A DNA stretch of 64,000 nucleotides from Pelagibius sp. (GTDB lineage: Bacteria; Pseudomonadota; Alphaproteobacteria; Kiloniellales; Kiloniellaceae): positions 1-64,000 of the forward strand of contig NZ_JANQKD010000108.1 of NCBI RefSeq assembly GCF_028281305.1, written 5' to 3'. Shown here piece after piece: positions 15,440 through 24,850 of this stretch (position 1 is the first letter of the stretch; every line of letters begins with the position of its first letter). The notes below the pieces were generated by a model, which had not been told where the DNA came from, made no database searches, and saw only the letters and a list, made by a program, of their open reading frames with translations. Position numbers and translations under genes: made by a program.

Positions 15440-16372
15440 TTGGAAACCCTCGCCGTTGTTCTGCAAAAGCCCGAGCATCTGATCCTCGATCGGCTCGAGC
15501 TGTCGCCGCCCGGGGCCGAGGATGTCGTTGTCGACGTTGCCTGGAGCGGCGTCAGCACCGGAACCGAGCGTCTGCTGTGGTCCGGCGACATGCCGGCTTT
15601 TCCGGGCATGGGCTATCCGCTGGTTCCCGGTTACGAGTCGGTCGGCTGGGTCACCGAGGCAGGCAGCCGGTCCGGCGCCAGGGTCGGCGAGTTTGTCTTC
15701 GTTCCCGGCGCGCGCTGCTTTGGCGATGTCAGGGGTCTTTTCGGCGGTGCCGCGGCGCGCCTGGTGGTGGCCGGTGAGCGGGTGATCGCGCTGGACGCCG
15801 GGCTCGGCGAGCGGGGCGTCCTCATGGCTCTGGCAGCCACCGCTCACCATGCCATCGTCGACGGCATTCCCGATCTCGTCGTCGGACACGGTGTCCTGGG
15901 GCGTCTCGTCGCGCGTCTGGCCCTCATTCTCGGCGGGACGGCACCGACGGTCTGGGAGCGCAGCCCGGCGCGCCGACAGGGCGGTGAAGGCTATGCGGTC
16001 GTCAGCCCCGACGACGATCCGCGCCAGGACTACACCAGGATCTGCGACGTCTCCGGCGATCACAGCCTGCTCGACAGTCTCATCGGCCGTCTTGCCCCCG
16101 GCGGGGAGATCACCCTGGCCGGCTTCTACAGCCAGCCCCTTTCCTTCGCCTTTCCGCCGGCCTTTATCCGCGAGGCGCGGATCAGGGTTGCGGCGGAGTG
16201 GCGCGACGGCGATCTGGCGGCCGTCAGCGGCCTCGTCCGGTCGGGGCGGCTTTCCCTGGAGGGTCTGATTACGCATCGCGAGGCAGCGGCGCAGGCCGAG
16301 CCTGCCTACCGCACCGCGTTCAACGACTCCTCCTGCCTGAAGATGGTTCTCGATTGGAGGCATTGCCAATGA
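15440..16372 (+). CDS. bchC: Bacteriochlorophyllide a dehydrogenase
   Basis: BchC (310 aa) oxidises the 3-hydroxyethyl group of bacteriochlorophyllide to the acetyl group. It is a zinc-free-looking MDR alcohol dehydrogenase relative, with SGVSTGTERLLWSG, PLVPGYESVGWV and a degenerate nucleotide-binding segment around VVGHGVLGRLVARLALILGG. Start is TTG at 15440 with CGGAGAG six nt upstream. The stop overlaps the bchX ATG. Confidence 0.94.
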   Translation: METLAVVLQKPEHLILDRLELSPPGAEDVVVDVAWSGVSTGTERLLWSGDMPAFPGMGYPLVPGYESVGWVTEAGSRSGARVGEFVFVPGARCFGDVRGLFGGAAARLVVAGERVIALDAGLGERGVLMALAATAHHAIVDGIPDLVVGHGVLGRLVARLALILGGTAPTVWERSPARRQGGEGYAVVSPDDDPRQDYTRICDVSGDHSLLDSLIGRLAPGGEITLAGFYSQPLSFAFPPAFIREARIRVAAEWRDGDLAAVSGLVRSGRLSLEGLITHREAAAQAEPAYRTAFNDSSCLKMVLDWRHCQ

Positions 16373-17421
16373 CCAAGACCCAGGGTGCTTCGGGCACGGC
16401 CCTTCTGTCTTCCGAGTCCGCCGTTGCCGAACCTCGCACGACGGCGGAGATGGACGCGCGCCTGCGCGTCGAAGCGGCCAAGGATCCGGACCCGGTCTCC
16501 ACGGCGCCGGTGACGAAGGAAACCCAGATCATCGCCATCTACGGCAAGGGCGGGATCGGCAAGTCGTTCACCCTGGCGAACCTCTCCTACATGATGGCGC
16601 AGCAGGGCAAGCGGGTGCTGCTCATCGGCTGCGACCCCAAGAGCGATACGACGTCGCTTCTGTTCGGCGGGCGCAGCTGCCCGACCATCATCGAAACCTC
16701 CTCGCGCAAAAAGCTTGCCGGCGAGGAGGTCCAGATCGGCGACGTCTGCTTCAAGCGCGACGGCGTCTTCGCCATGGAGCTCGGCGGTCCGGAGGTCGGC
16801 CGCGGCTGCGGCGGGCGCGGGATCATTCATGGCTTCGAGCTGTTGGAGAAGCTGGGCTTCCACGACTGGGGCTTCGACTATGTGCTGCTCGACTTCCTGG
16901 GCGACGTGGTCTGCGGCGGCTTCGGCCTGCCGATCGCCCGGGACATGTGCCAGAAGGTCATCGTCGTCGGCTCCAACGACCTGCAATCGCTCTATGTCGC
17001 CAACAACGTCTGCTCAGCGGTCGACTACTTCCGCAAGCTGGGCGGCAACGTCGGCGTCGCCGGCATGGTGGTCAACAAGGATGACGGCGCCGGCGAGGCG
17101 CAAGCCTTTGCCGAGGCAGTGGGCATTCCCGTACTCGCGGCGATCCCCGCGCACGACGACATCCGGCGCAAGAGCGCCAACTACGAAATCGTCGGCAAGC
17201 CCGGCGGAGACTGGGCCCCCTTGTTCGAAGAGCTCGCCCAGCAAGCGGCCGAGGCCGGGCCGCAGACGCCGGCGCCGCTGACCCAGGACGCCCTGCTCGG
17301 TCTCTTCGCCAGCGAAGCGGTGGGGCGCGACGTGGTGCTCGATCCGGCCACGCCGGAAGATATGTGCGCGGGGGAAGTTCTCGAGAAGCCCTCCCTCGAA
17401 GTCGTCTACGAAGGGGTCTGA
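16369..17421 (+). CDS. bchX: Chlorophyllide a reductase iron protein subunit X
   Basis: BchX (350 aa) is the nitrogenase-iron-protein-like ATPase of chlorophyllide a reductase. It passes electrons to BchYZ, which reduces ring B. The P-loop is [17 protein letters not shown] (about residues 60-75), switch II is [14 protein letters not shown], and the cysteines binding the shared 4Fe-4S cluster lie in GRGCGGRG and DVVCGGF. The ATG at 16369 follows GGAGG and overlaps the bchC stop. Confidence 0.96.
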   Translation: MTKTQGASGTALLSSESAVAEPRTTAEMDARLRVEAAKDPDPVSTAPVTKETQIIAIYGKGGIGKSFTLANLSYMMAQQGKRVLLIGCDPKSDTTSLLFGGRSCPTIIETSSRKKLAGEEVQIGDVCFKRDGVFAMELGGPEVGRGCGGRGIIHGFELLEKLGFHDWGFDYVLLDFLGDVVCGGFGLPIARDMCQKVIVVGSNDLQSLYVANNVCSAVDYFRKLGGNVGVAGMVVNKDDGAGEAQAFAEAVGIPVLAAIPAHDDIRRKSANYEIVGKPGGDWAPLFEELAQQAAEAGPQTPAPLTQDALLGLFASEAVGRDVVLDPATPEDMCAGEVLEKPSLEVVYEGV

Positions 17422-17426
17422 TCGCG

Positions 17427-19067
17427 ATGCGCCCCTATGATCGTCCGCCGACCAAGCCGCCCGACGCAGCAGCGCCGGAAAGCGGTGCGGGTGGCTGTCA
17501 TGGCGGCCAGGAAACCCTGCTGAACGCCGCCAGGGCGGCCGGCAAGACGGCGGCCTTGGAAAGGCTGGCCAAGGACTATCCCAAGGGCCCCCACGATCAG
17601 CCGCAATCCATGTGCCCGGCCTTCGGCTCCCTGCGTGTCGGACTGCGCATGCGGCGCACGGCGACGATCCTCTCGGGTTCGGCCTGCTGCGTCTACGGCC
17701 TGACCTTCACCTCTCACTTCTATGGCGCGCGCCGCACCGTCGGCTACGTTCCCTTCAATTCCGAGACCCTGGTCACGGGGCAGCTCTACGAGGACATCCG
17801 CAACGCAGCCGCCGAGATGGCCGATCCGGAACTCTACGACGCGGTGGTGGTCATCAATCTCTGTGTGCCGACGGCCTCGGGCATCCCGCTCGACCGTTTG
17901 CCGCGCGAGATCGAGGGCGTGCGCATCATCGGCATCGACGTGCCCGGCTTCGGCGTGCCGACGCATGCGGAAGCCAAGGACGTTCTGGCCGGCGCCATGC
18001 TGCGCTACGCCCGGTCGGAAGCGGAACAAGGGCCCGTGCAGCGGCCGCGGCGCCAGGGTGAGCCGGAAGCCGCCGAGCGTCCGACGGTCACCTTGATCGG
18101 CGAGCTCTTCCCGGCCGATCCGGTCGGAGTCGGCGCGTTGCTGGAGCCGCTCGGCCTGGCTGTCGGTCCGCAGCTGCCGTCGCGCGAATGGCGCGATCTC
18201 TATGGCGCCCTGGACTGCCGCGTGGCAGCGGCAGTGCACCCCTTCTACACGGCGTCGGTGCGCGAGTTCCAGGCCGCCGGACGGCCGGTCGTCGGCTCGG
18301 GCCCCGTGGGCGTCGAGGCGACCGCCGACTGGCTGCAGGCCGTCGGGGCGGCTGCCGGGGTTGCGGCGGAGCGCGTCGATGCCGCCAAGGCGCAGAGCCT
18401 GGCGGCGATCCGTGCGGTGCTGGCCGCTAATCCCATCAAGGCCCGCATCACCGTGTCCGGCTACGAAGGCTCCGAGTTGCTGGTCGCGCGCCTGCTGATC
18501 GAGGCCGGGGCGGAAGTCCCCTATGTCGGCACCGCCTGCCCGAAGACGCCCTGGAGCGAGCCCGACCGCGCATGGCTTGCCGCGCAGGGAACCCATGTGC
18601 AGTACCGCGCCGCGCTGGAACAGGACTTGGCAGCCATGCGCGAGGTGAAGCCCGATCTCGCGCTCGGAACCACGCCCCTGGTGCAGGCGGCCAAGGAAGA
18701 GGGCGTGCCGGCGATCTACTTCACCAACATGGTCTCGGCGCGCCCGCTCTTCGGGCCGGCCGGGGCGGGTGCGCTGGCCGGCATCGTGGCGGCGCAGACC
18801 CGCGGCCGCGAACGCTTCCGGCAGATGACCGCCTTCTTCGACGGGGTCGGCAGTGGCGATGCTGCGGGCTACGGGCCGCGGCCCTCCAAGAAAGGGACCT
18901 CCAAGGCGGCCGCGACCGAAGCCTCTTCCGCGCCGGCGAAGGCCCCTGCGCGCAGCACCGCGAAGCCCAAGGCGCCAGTAAAATCCGAGGCGCCAGTAAA
19001 ATCCGAGGCACCAGTAAGACCCGAGGCACAGGCGAAGCTACAGCCTGCCGTGCAGGAAGGCGGTTGA
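17427..19067 (+). CDS. bchY: Chlorophyllide a reductase subunit Y
   Basis: BchY (546 aa) is the NifD-like catalytic subunit of chlorophyllide a reductase. Typical pieces are [40 protein letters not shown] and [18 protein letters not shown]. The extreme C-terminus is an Ala/Pro/Lys-rich tail of about 60 residues containing three copies of a PVKSEA-like hexapeptide, which looks disordered and is not part of the usual core. The ATG at 17427 follows the bchX stop by 5 bp; bchZ follows after 2 bp. Confidence 0.95.
   Translation: MRPYDRPPTKPPDAAAPESGAGGCHGGQETLLNAARAAGKTAALERLAKDYPKGPHDQPQSMCPAFGSLRVGLRMRRTATILSGSACCVYGLTFTSHFYGARRTVGYVPFNSETLVTGQLYEDIRNAAAEMADPELYDAVVVINLCVPTASGIPLDRLPREIEGVRIIGIDVPGFGVPTHAEAKDVLAGAMLRYARSEAEQGPVQRPRRQGEPEAAERPTVTLIGELFPADPVGVGALLEPLGLAVGPQLPSREWRDLYGALDCRVAAAVHPFYTASVREFQAAGRPVVGSGPVGVEATADWLQAVGAAAGVAAERVDAAKAQSLAAIRAVLAANPIKARITVSGYEGSELLVARLLIEAGAEVPYVGTACPKTPWSEPDRAWLAAQGTHVQYRAALEQDLAAMREVKPDLALGTTPLVQAAKEEGVPAIYFTNMVSARPLFGPAGAGALAGIVAAQTRGRERFRQMTAFFDGVGSGDAAGYGPRPSKKGTSKAAATEASSAPAKAPARSTAKPKAPVKSEAPVKSEAPVRPEAQAKLQPAVQEGG
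18975..19028 (+). repeat. Three 18-bp tandem repeats inside bchY
   Basis: Units at 18975-18992, 18993-19010 and 19011-19028 read CCAGTAAAATCCGAGGCG with minor changes. They encode [12 protein letters not shown] and PVRPEA. The period is a multiple of three, so copy-number change would keep the frame. Confidence 0.9.
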
Positions 19068-19069
19068 CC

Positions 19070-20533
19070 ATGCTGGTGCTCGATCACGACCGAGCGGGGG
19101 GCTACTGGGGCGCCGTCTATGCATTTTCGGCGGTCAAGGGTCTGCGTGTGGTCATTGACGGACCCGTCGGCTGCGAGAACCTGCCGGTGACCGCGGTCCT
19201 GCACTACACCGACGCCTTGCCGCCCCACGAACTGCCTGTCGTGGTGACGGGCCTGTCCGAAGACGAGCTCACCATGAGCGGGACGGAAGAGGCGCTCCGT
19301 CGGGCCAGCGGCACCCAGGACCAGAAACAGCCGGCCGTCGTGGTCACCGGCTCCATCGCCGAGATGATCGGCGGCGGCGTCACGCCCGAGGGCTCCAACC
19401 TCCGGCGCTTCCTGCCGCGCACGATCGACGAGGATCAGTGGCAGAGCGCCGACCGCGCCCTCTACTGGCTGTGGTCGGAGTTCGGCGGCAAGAAGGCCGC
19501 GAAGCGGCCGGCGAAGCCGCGCCCCGAAGGCGCCAAGCCCCTGGTCAACATCATTGGGCCGATGTACGGCACCTTCAACATGCCCTCGGACCTGGCGGAG
19601 ATCCGCCGCCTGATTGAAGGCATCGGCTGCGAGGTGAACCTGATCTTTCCCCTGGGCGCCCATGTGAAGGACGTGCCCCGGCTTGCCGATGCCGCAGTCA
19701 ACGTCTGCCTCTACCGGGAGTTCGGACGCCAGCTCTGCGAGGCGCTGGACCGGCCCTATCTGCAGGCGCCCATCGGCCTCTTCGCGACGACGAACTTCCT
19801 GCGCAAGCTGGGCGAGCTGACCGGCGTCGACCCGGAGCCCTTCATCGCCGAAGAAAAGCACGGCACCATCAAGCCGATCTGGGATCTCTGGCGTAGCGTG
19901 ACGCAGGACTTCTTCGCCACCGGGTCGTTCGCCGTTGTCGCCTCTGCGACCTACACCCGCGGCCTGAAGCGTTTCCTGGAGGAAGAGATGGGGGTGCCCT
20001 GCACCTTCTCCTTCGCCCGCACGGCCGGCAAGAAGCCGGACAATGCTGCGGTCCGGACGGCGCTCAGAGAATCGCCGCCGCTGGTGCTTTTCGGCTCCTA
20101 CAACGAGCGCATGTACGCCGCCGAGCAGGGCTGCCGCGCGGTCTACATTCCGGCATCCTTCCCCGGCGCAATCGTGCGCCGGGCGACGGGCACGCCCTTC
20201 ATGGGCTATGCCGGTGCCACCTATATCGTTCAGGAATATTGCAACGCGCTCTTCGACGCGCTCTTCCACATTCTGCCGCTAAGCAGCGACCTCGACCGGG
20301 TGGAGGCGACGCCCGCGCGCGGGGCGCAGGCAAGCGCCTGCCGCTGGAGTGCGGAGGCCCGCTCTGCGCTGGAAGCGCATCTGGAGCGGCAGCCCTTCCT
20401 GGTGCGCATCTCGGCCGCCAAACGCCTGCGCGAGCGCATCGAGACCGATGCGAAGGGCGCCGGCGAAGCGGAGGTCGGCGTCGAGCGTGTGAAGCGCTCC
20501 CTGGCCGCGACGGCGGAGGGACAGAGCGCATGA
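19070..20533 (+). CDS. bchZ: Chlorophyllide a reductase subunit Z
   Basis: BchZ (487 aa) is the NifK-like partner of BchY. Visible motifs are [39 protein letters not shown] (cluster Cys), [14 protein letters not shown] and [16 protein letters not shown]. Length is normal. It starts 2 bp after bchY and its stop overlaps the ATG of a doubtful small ORF that reaches to pufB. Confidence 0.96.
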   Translation: MLVLDHDRAGGYWGAVYAFSAVKGLRVVIDGPVGCENLPVTAVLHYTDALPPHELPVVVTGLSEDELTMSGTEEALRRASGTQDQKQPAVVVTGSIAEMIGGGVTPEGSNLRRFLPRTIDEDQWQSADRALYWLWSEFGGKKAAKRPAKPRPEGAKPLVNIIGPMYGTFNMPSDLAEIRRLIEGIGCEVNLIFPLGAHVKDVPRLADAAVNVCLYREFGRQLCEALDRPYLQAPIGLFATTNFLRKLGELTGVDPEPFIAEEKHGTIKPIWDLWRSVTQDFFATGSFAVVASATYTRGLKRFLEEEMGVPCTFSFARTAGKKPDNAAVRTALRESPPLVLFGSYNERMYAAEQGCRAVYIPASFPGAIVRRATGTPFMGYAGATYIVQEYCNALFDALFHILPLSSDLDRVEATPARGAQASACRWSAEARSALEAHLERQPFLVRISAAKRLRERIETDAKGAGEAEVGVERVKRSLAATAEGQSA

Positions 20534-20736
20534 CCCGGACTTTCTCCAGACACGACCCTGCCTGCCGGCCCGCCGATCGCGGCCGTGGCCGGCGTGCAGC
20601 GGTCCCCGAGCTCTTGCCCGGTACTGCCGGGCAGAGGACTCGTCATGGTGTTCTCGCCGTGACGAACCCCGCCGCGTGGGATGAGCGCGGTAACGGCCAT
20701 TCGGCCATCCTTGTTGGAGGCCATTCGCATGGCTAA
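20530..20736 (+). CDS. Doubtful 68-aa ORF in the position of pufQ
   Basis: An ATG overlapping the bchZ stop opens a 68-residue frame that ends at a TAA overlapping the pufB start. The product is Arg/Gly/His-rich with no membrane helix, so it is unlike PufQ, which has one. The frame contains a 7-bp hairpin (20615-20621 with 20627-20633, TGCCCGG/CCGGGCA). Coupling by overlaps at both ends favours translation, but composition does not. It may be just bchZ-puf leader RNA. Confidence 0.25.
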   Translation: MTRTFSRHDPACRPADRGRGRRAAVPELLPGTAGQRTRHGVLAVTNPAAWDERGNGHSAILVGGHSHG

Positions 20737-20881
20737 CGGCGAAAGGAGCGGCTCCCTGTCCGGATTGACGGAGAACGAAGCCAGGGAATTCCACAAGTAT
20801 TTCATGCAGGGATTCCTGTATTTCCTCGGGCTGACGATCATTGCCCACATCCTCATCTGGATCTGGCGTCCTTGGTTCTAG
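20729..20881 (+). CDS. pufB: LH1 antenna beta polypeptide
   Basis: PufB (50 aa) is the beta subunit of the core light-harvesting ring. The sequence has [18 protein letters not shown] before a single helix, the bacteriochlorophyll-ligating His40 ([12 protein letters not shown]) and the C-terminal RPWF. GGAGG lies 8 nt before the ATG. It begins the pufBALMC block immediately after bchZ. Confidence 0.97.
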   Translation: MANGERSGSLSGLTENEAREFHKYFMQGFLYFLGLTIIAHILIWIWRPWF

Positions 20882-20909
20882 GTCCAGATCAGAGAAGGAG
20901 AGAGAAATC

Positions 20910-21065
20910 ATGTGGAGAATCTGGCTTCTGTTCGATCCGCGCAGGGCGCTGATAGCGATCCTGGCGTTTGCGTTCTTCATGGTGCTGGTGAACCACTTCG
21001 TTCAACTCAGTACCGAACGCTACGGCAGCTGGCTCAACGAACCGGCCCAAACCAGCATCCAGTGA
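20910..21065 (+). CDS. pufA: LH1 antenna alpha polypeptide
   Basis: PufA (51 aa) starts [18 protein letters not shown], the LH1-alpha signature, and carries the chlorophyll ligand His29 in [24 protein letters not shown] lies upstream of the ATG at 20910. It is 28 bp after pufB. Confidence 0.97.
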   Translation: MWRIWLLFDPRRALIAILAFAFFMVLVNHFVQLSTERYGSWLNEPAQTSIQ

Positions 21066-21076
21066 TCGCTGGGCCT

Positions 21077-21116
21077 TTGGCAGCGGGCGCGCCCTTGAAG
21101 GGCCGTCCGCTGCCAA
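21077..21116 (+). terminator. pufA-pufL intercistronic stem-loop
   Basis: TTGGCAGCGG (21077-21086) pairs perfectly with CCGCTGCCAA (21107-21116), and an inner GCCC/GGGC stem fills the loop. There is no T-run. In Rhodobacter the corresponding hairpin protects pufBA mRNA and causes its excess over pufLM; the same role is likely here. Confidence 0.75.
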
Positions 21117-21169
21117 CCCGCCGCCCGCGGCGGCTTCAAGTTCAGGGCGACCCAAAGGAGAGGCACGCC

Positions 21170-21994
21170 ATGGCAATGCTCAGTTTTGAAAGGAAGTACC
21201 GCGTACGCGGAGGAACGCTGATCGGCGGCGACATGTTCGACTTCTGGGTCGGTCCCTTCTACGTGGGCTTCTTCGGTGTGACGACGGTCTTCTTTGCCGC
21301 TCTGGGCACCGTGCTGATCATCTATGGTGCCAGCCAGGGGCCGACCTGGAACCTCTGGCAGATCAACATCGCGCCGCCGGACCTTAAGTATGGATTGGGA
21401 CCGGCCCCGATGATGGAAGGCGGCATCTGGCAGATCGTCACCATCTGCGCCATCGGCAGCTTTGTCTCCTGGGCGCTGCGCGAGGTGGAGATCTGCCGCA
21501 AGCTGGGCATCGGCTACCACGTGCCGATTGCCTTCAGCGCGGCCATTCTGGCTTACGTGACGCTGGTGGTCATCCGCCCGCTGCTGCTCGGCGCCTGGGG
21601 GCACGGCTTCCCATACGGAATCTACAGTCACCTCGACTGGGTGTCCAACGTCGGCTACCAGCACCTGCATTTCATGTACAACCCGGCGCACATGATTGCG
21701 GTCACCTTCTTCTTCACCACCACCCTGGCGCTCTCACTGCACGGTGCGCTGGTGCTCTCGGCGGTGAATCCGGCCGAGGGAGAAAAGGTCAAGACGCCGG
21801 AATACGAAGACACCTTCTTCCGCGACACCATCGGCTACTCCATCGGCACCCTCGGCATTCACCGCCTCGGGCTTCTGCTCGCCATCAACGCCGGCGTCTG
21901 GAGTGCCATCTGCATCGTCATCTCCGGACCGTTCTGGAACCGCAGCTGGCCGGAGTGGTGGGACTGGTGGCTGAGACTGCCGATCTGGTTCTAG
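21170..21994 (+). CDS. pufL: Photosynthetic reaction centre L subunit
   Basis: PufL (274 aa) is one half of the reaction-centre core, with five membrane helices. It starts [20 protein letters not shown]. It holds bacteriochlorophyll and iron-ligand histidines within [27 protein letters not shown] and GIHRLG. GGAGAGGCACGCC precedes the ATG at 21170. Normal family length. Confidence 0.98.
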   Translation: MAMLSFERKYRVRGGTLIGGDMFDFWVGPFYVGFFGVTTVFFAALGTVLIIYGASQGPTWNLWQINIAPPDLKYGLGPAPMMEGGIWQIVTICAIGSFVSWALREVEICRKLGIGYHVPIAFSAAILAYVTLVVIRPLLLGAWGHGFPYGIYSHLDWVSNVGYQHLHFMYNPAHMIAVTFFFTTTLALSLHGALVLSAVNPAEGEKVKTPEYEDTFFRDTIGYSIGTLGIHRLGLLLAINAGVWSAICIVISGPFWNRSWPEWWDWWLRLPIWF

Positions 21995-22010
21995 GGAAAG
22001 GCAAGGGACC

Positions 22011-22985
22011 ATGGCTGAGTATCAAAACATCTTCACACGCGTTCAGGTCCGCGCTGCTCCCGATCTCGGGGTCGACCTGCCGCGCCACGACACCGACCGC
22101 GCAGGCAAGCCCTTCTTCGCCTACTGGATCGGTTGGCTCGGCAATGCCCAGATCGGACCGATCTATCTCGGCTGGACCGGCATCGTTTCACTGCTCTTCG
22201 GCTTCGCCGCCATTGAGATCATCGGCCTCAACATGGCCGCCTCGGTGAACTGGGATCCGATCGAGTTCGTCCGTCAACTGCCCTGGCTGGCGCTCGAGCC
22301 GCCGCCGCCGGAGTACGGCTTCGCATTCCTGCCACCGCTTTCCGAAGGCGGCTGGTGGGTTATGGCCGGGTTCTTCCTGACCATTTCCATCCTGCTGTGG
22401 TGGGTGCGCACTTACCGCCGGGCCCGCGCCCTGGGCATGGGCACCCATGTCGCCTGGGCCTTCGCATCGGCCATCTTCCTCTTCCTGGTGCTGGGCTTCA
22501 TCCGCCCGGCGCTGATGGGGAGCTGGTCCGAGGCCGTGCCCTTCGGCATCTTCCCGCATCTCGATTGGACGACGGCCTTTTCGCTGCGGTACGGCAACCT
22601 GCATTACAACCCCTTCCACGCACTCTCGATCGTCTTCCTCTACGGTTCGGTGCTGCTCTTTGCCATGCACGGCGCGACGATCCTTGCGGTCAGCCGCCTC
22701 GGCGGCGAGCGCGAGATCGAACAGGTGACCGACCGCGGCACGGCATCGGAACGGGCGGCGCTGTTCTGGCGCTGGACCATGGGCTTCAACGCCACGATGG
22801 AATCGATCCATCGCTGGGCGTGGTGGTTTGCGGTGCTGACGCCCCTGACCGGCGGCATCGGCATCCTGCTGACCGGCACGGTGGTCGATAACTGGTATCT
22901 CTGGTCGGTGAAACACGGTGTGGCCCCGCCTTACCCGGACATCTTCCAGGGCATGGGCGACCCGGCGATGGGAGCAGGGCAATGA
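22011..22985 (+). CDS. pufM: Photosynthetic reaction centre M subunit
   Basis: PufM (324 aa) pairs with PufL to bind the special pair, bacteriopheophytins, quinones and iron. It starts [15 protein letters not shown] and carries the histidine-rich segments [27 protein letters not shown] and [22 protein letters not shown] precedes the ATG. The stop overlaps the pufC start (ATGA). Confidence 0.98.
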   Translation: MAEYQNIFTRVQVRAAPDLGVDLPRHDTDRAGKPFFAYWIGWLGNAQIGPIYLGWTGIVSLLFGFAAIEIIGLNMAASVNWDPIEFVRQLPWLALEPPPPEYGFAFLPPLSEGGWWVMAGFFLTISILLWWVRTYRRARALGMGTHVAWAFASAIFLFLVLGFIRPALMGSWSEAVPFGIFPHLDWTTAFSLRYGNLHYNPFHALSIVFLYGSVLLFAMHGATILAVSRLGGEREIEQVTDRGTASERAALFWRWTMGFNATMESIHRWAWWFAVLTPLTGGIGILLTGTVVDNWYLWSVKHGVAPPYPDIFQGMGDPAMGAGQ

Positions 22986-23995
22986 ACATCTGGACCGGAT
23001 TGCTGGCGGTGGTCGCAGCCTTTCTGACCGTCGCCATGTTCGCAATGGCCGACTGGGACCTGCCGCCGGTGGACAACAACCAGACCGGCTTCCGCGGCAC
23101 CGCGATGGTGCAGATCGGTGACATCGAGCGCCTGGCCGAGGGCGTTGCGGCGAACCAGGTGCCGGAGCCGCCCTGGGAGCTTGACACCAGCGGCCCGCGC
23201 GCATCGGAAGTCTACGAGAACGTGCCGGTGCTGGGGCATCTCAGCTCCGATCAGTTCGACCGTCTGATGGCCGCGATCACCGAGTGGGTCTCGCCCGAAG
23301 AGGGCTGCGCCTACTGCCACAACGAGGAGAACCTGGCCTCGGACGATGTCTACACCAAGGGCGTCGCACGGCGGATGCTGCAGATGACCTGGGACATCAA
23401 CACCAACTGGACGGACCATGTCGCCCAGACCGGCGTCACCTGCTACACCTGCCACCGTGGTCATCCGGTGCCGCAGAACGTCTGGTACAAGGAGGAAGAG
23501 CCCGGGCCGACGGGCGGCTGGGCCGGCTATACGGCCGGGCAGAACACCGTTTCCGTTGGGCTGACCTCAATGCACACCGACCCCTTTACCGCGCTGCTGG
23601 GCGACTACGGTGAGATCCGCGTCGAGGGACTGGACGCTCTGCCGAGCGATCACGTGGTTTCGATCCAGGATACCGAGCGCTCCTATGCGCTCATGATCCA
23701 TATGTCCGAGGCCCTGGGGGTCAACTGCACGTTCTGTCACAACACGCGCGCGGTCCAGGAGTGGGCGCAGAGTACCCCGCAGCGCATGACCGCCTGGCAT
23801 GGCATCGAGATGGTGCGGGCCTTGAACATCGAGCATCTCGATCCGTTGCAGCCTGTCTTCCCGCCGAGTCGGCTGGGGCCCTTGGGCGATGTCGCCAAGA
23901 CGTACTGCACGACCTGTCACCAGGGGGTTCAGAAGCCGCTGAACGGCGACAGCATGTTGGGCGACTTCCCTTCCCTGAGCGCCGCGCCGCCTTGA
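22982..23995 (+). CDS. pufC: Tetraheme cytochrome c subunit of the reaction centre
   Basis: PufC (337 aa) donates electrons to the oxidised special pair from the periplasm. Four CXXCH haem sites are visible: CAYCH (about 109), CYTCH (about 154), CTFCH (about 249) and CTTCH (about 309). The N-terminus is a hydrophobic anchor with no lipobox Cys, so it is probably held by an uncleaved helix rather than as a lipoprotein. It ends the puf operon; a strong hairpin follows. Confidence 0.97.
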   Translation: MNIWTGLLAVVAAFLTVAMFAMADWDLPPVDNNQTGFRGTAMVQIGDIERLAEGVAANQVPEPPWELDTSGPRASEVYENVPVLGHLSSDQFDRLMAAITEWVSPEEGCAYCHNEENLASDDVYTKGVARRMLQMTWDINTNWTDHVAQTGVTCYTCHRGHPVPQNVWYKEEEPGPTGGWAGYTAGQNTVSVGLTSMHTDPFTALLGDYGEIRVEGLDALPSDHVVSIQDTERSYALMIHMSEALGVNCTFCHNTRAVQEWAQSTPQRMTAWHGIEMVRALNIEHLDPLQPVFPPSRLGPLGDVAKTYCTTCHQGVQKPLNGDSMLGDFPSLSAAPP

Positions 23996-24024
23996 GCGGC
24001 TCTCTCTGAGCAGGGTGCCTTGGA

Positions 24025-24052
24025 CGACGGCCCGCCCGAAGGCGGGCCGTCG
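24025..24052 (+). terminator. Strong hairpin terminator after pufC
   Basis: A perfect 12-bp stem (CGACGGCCCGCC at 24025-24036 with GGCGGGCCGTCG at 24041-24052) encloses a CGAA tetraloop 30 bp after the pufC stop. The downstream T-run is weak (CTTG), so it may also act as an mRNA 3' stabiliser. Confidence 0.85.
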
Positions 24053-24115
24053 CTTGACCCCGCCGGCCGGCTCGGCGAAGCTCGTCTTTGCAAGAAGCCG
24101 GTTGAGGTGTACCCG

Positions 24116-24820
24116 ATGGATGGGCAGAGAGCGGATCCGGGTTTTACCGCAGGGGAACGTCGCACGCGGCGCGGCGGTTCTATCGGCGCGCCGGGTCTGG
24201 CGGACAGCTTGAAGGAACGAACCCGGCTCCTGCATCGCCAGGCCGAGCGTTCTGGGATCATCGCGGACATTCTGCGCGGCACTGCCAGCCAGTCAGGCTA
24301 TGTGCTGTTGCTGCGCAACCTGCACAGGGTCTACGGGGCGCTGGAGCGGTCTCTCGAACAGGTGAAGGCGGACCCCGTCATTTCAGGACTGGCCGATCCT
24401 GCCGTCTACCGTGCCGAAGGCCTTGCGCAAGATCTTGCCGCTCTCTTTGGAGCAACCTGGCAGTCGTCGTTGCCGGTGCTGCCCGCCGCCGACCACTACG
24501 CCCAGCGCATCGAAGCGGTGGCAGAGAGCGATCCGGCGCGGCTTCTTGGCCACGCCTACACCCGCTATCTCGGCGATTTGAACGGCGGACGCGTGCTGCA
24601 GCGCCTGCTGGCCCGCAACCTGGGCCTGCAGGCCGGATGTCTTTCGTTCTACGACTTCGCGGGGGTGGGCGATCTCGAGCGGTTTCGAGGCATTTACCGC
24701 GAGAGGATCAACTGCGCCCCCTTGGCGCCATCGCAATTCCACGCGGTGCTCGACGAGGGCACGCGGGCTTTCCAGGATAGCATCGCGCTGTCTTTGGCCG
24801 TTCGGGCCGCAGCGCCCTAG
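24116..24820 (+). CDS. Biliverdin-producing heme oxygenase
   Basis: A 234-aa heme oxygenase (HO-1/BphO type). The proximal haem ligand is in TRLLHRQAERSG, and the distal-helix signature is GHAYTRYLGDLNGGRVLQRL. It opens haem to biliverdin, the chromophore of the bacteriophytochrome encoded convergently next door. The ATG at 24116 is preferred over one at 24020, which would lie over the pufC terminator; TTGAGG lies upstream. The tail of the gene is 30 bp from bphP. Confidence 0.92.
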   Translation: MDGQRADPGFTAGERRTRRGGSIGAPGLADSLKERTRLLHRQAERSGIIADILRGTASQSGYVLLLRNLHRVYGALERSLEQVKADPVISGLADPAVYRAEGLAQDLAALFGATWQSSLPVLPAADHYAQRIEAVAESDPARLLGHAYTRYLGDLNGGRVLQRLLARNLGLQAGCLSFYDFAGVGDLERFRGIYRERINCAPLAPSQFHAVLDEGTRAFQDSIALSLAVRAAAP

Positions 24821-24850
24821 AGCGGATCATGAGCCGCAGACTTCCGGCGG

